Source: Vibrio zhugei (lineage in GTDB: Bacteria; Pseudomonadota; Gammaproteobacteria; Enterobacterales; Vibrionaceae). Taken from it: a stretch of DNA of 64,000 nt. Positions 63,753 to 64,000 of this stretch are shown here, one piece after another (the stretch's first letter is position 1; every line of letters begins with the position of its first letter). Location: NCBI RefSeq assembly GCF_003716875.1, contig NZ_CP033078.1, positions 682,001-746,000 on the forward strand, written 5' to 3'. The notes beneath the pieces are model-generated. The model made no database searches. It was not told the origin of the DNA and saw nothing but the letters and a program-made list of their open reading frames with translations. The position numbers were made by a program, and so were the translations under genes.

Positions 63753-64000
63753 TTAAAATTGTACCAAAACTTTACCAACTCCGCTCACTTTTGCATCAAT
63801 AATGCGGTTGGATTTATTATTTTTTACTTTTATTTGCTCCCCCAATATACCATCGCTTAACGCCGTTCCCTTCGTAGTAATCGACATACCACCGGACCCT
63901 GCATGAATGATGACGGTATCGTTGCGGCAGATGATGCATACATCGTTTTGTGTGATCACATCGCCAACTTGCAGGCTTCGTTTCACTTTAGCACCGAAAA
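63753..64000 (-). CDS. flgA: Flagellar P-ring chaperone FlgA (3' part, cut by window edge)
   Basis: Periplasmic chaperone for P-ring assembly. Only the C-terminal ~82 residues lie in the window; the frame stays open to base 64000, so the methionine near 63986 is internal. The visible part is the end of the FlgA/SAF domain: KRSLQVGDVITQNDV, then GSGGMSITTKGTAL, GILGEQIKVKN and the final VSGVGKVLVQF. It lies upstream of flgMN on the same strand, as in Vibrio. Confidence 0.9.
   Translation of the reverse strand, partial: FGAKVKRSLQVGDVITQNDVCIICRNDTVIIHAGSGGMSITTKGTALSDGILGEQIKVKNNKSNRIIDAKVSGVGKVLVQF

Overview
The window looks like core chromosome (large chromosome) of a Vibrio or a very close member of the Vibrionaceae. 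The basis is protein resemblance (Crl, PepD, CopA, FlgT/FlgO/FlgP, TIGR03503-type protein) and gene order. Blocks such as nrdR-ribD-ribE-ribB-ribH-nusB-thiL-pgpA, rpsB-tsf-pyrH-frr-uppS-cdsA-dxr-rseP-bamA-skp-lpxD-fabZ-lpxA-lpxB-rnhB-dnaE-accA-tilS and yafD/mltD-gloB/yafS/rnhA/dnaQ are gammaproteobacterial housekeeping clusters. No insertion sequence, prophage, integron or CRISPR array was seen.

Layout. 1-9.4 kb: pepD (minus), then a purine-uptake and salvage pair (NCS2 permease plus gpt) under a PurR box, frsA, crl, proBA and nrdR. 9.4-15.0 kb: riboflavin genes, nusB, thiL, pgpA. 15.1-18.6 kb: glnD and map on the minus strand. 19.0-39.7 kb: translation factors, UMP kinase, isoprenoid, phospholipid, outer-membrane assembly and lipid A genes, RNase HII, Pol III alpha, acetyl-CoA carboxylase alpha and TilS, all on the plus strand. 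39.8-48.9 kb: cytochrome c, PII (GlnB, the partner of GlnD), and the yafD-mltD-gloB-yafS-rnhA-dnaQ cluster, then a TIGR03503-type envelope protein, gmhA and yafJ. 48.9-51.5 kb: purMN (minus, PurR box) divergent from upp. 51.6-57.6 kb: rluF, smrA, a probable small RNA, tRNA-Pro, a TraB/GumN protein and copA with a CueR-type promoter. 57.9-60.3 kb: gltX, an AP2-like accessory gene and tRNA-Arg. 60.4-64.0 kb: flagellar flgT, flgO, flgP, flgN, flgM and the 3' part of flgA, cut by the window edge.

Genes that work together: GlnD modifies GlnB; both purine regions (permease-gpt and purMN) carry PurR-like operators; rseP, bamA, skp and the lpx genes build and guard the outer membrane; flgO/P/T form the sheathed-flagellum outer rings, while flgM/flgN control sigma-28 and chaperone hook-filament junction proteins.

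Most of the window is ordinary core genome. The least explained signals lie between genes: (1) a minus-strand transcription unit at about 53318-53457 with an FNR-type box placed for class II activation, an extended -10, a long imperfect stem-loop, an anti-Shine-Dalgarno-like stretch and an intrinsic terminator; and (2) a plus-strand unit at about 2086-2340 with a CRP-like site, five hairpins, a repeated TTCACCCC motif and an intrinsic terminator. Neither can be confirmed without expression or covariation data.
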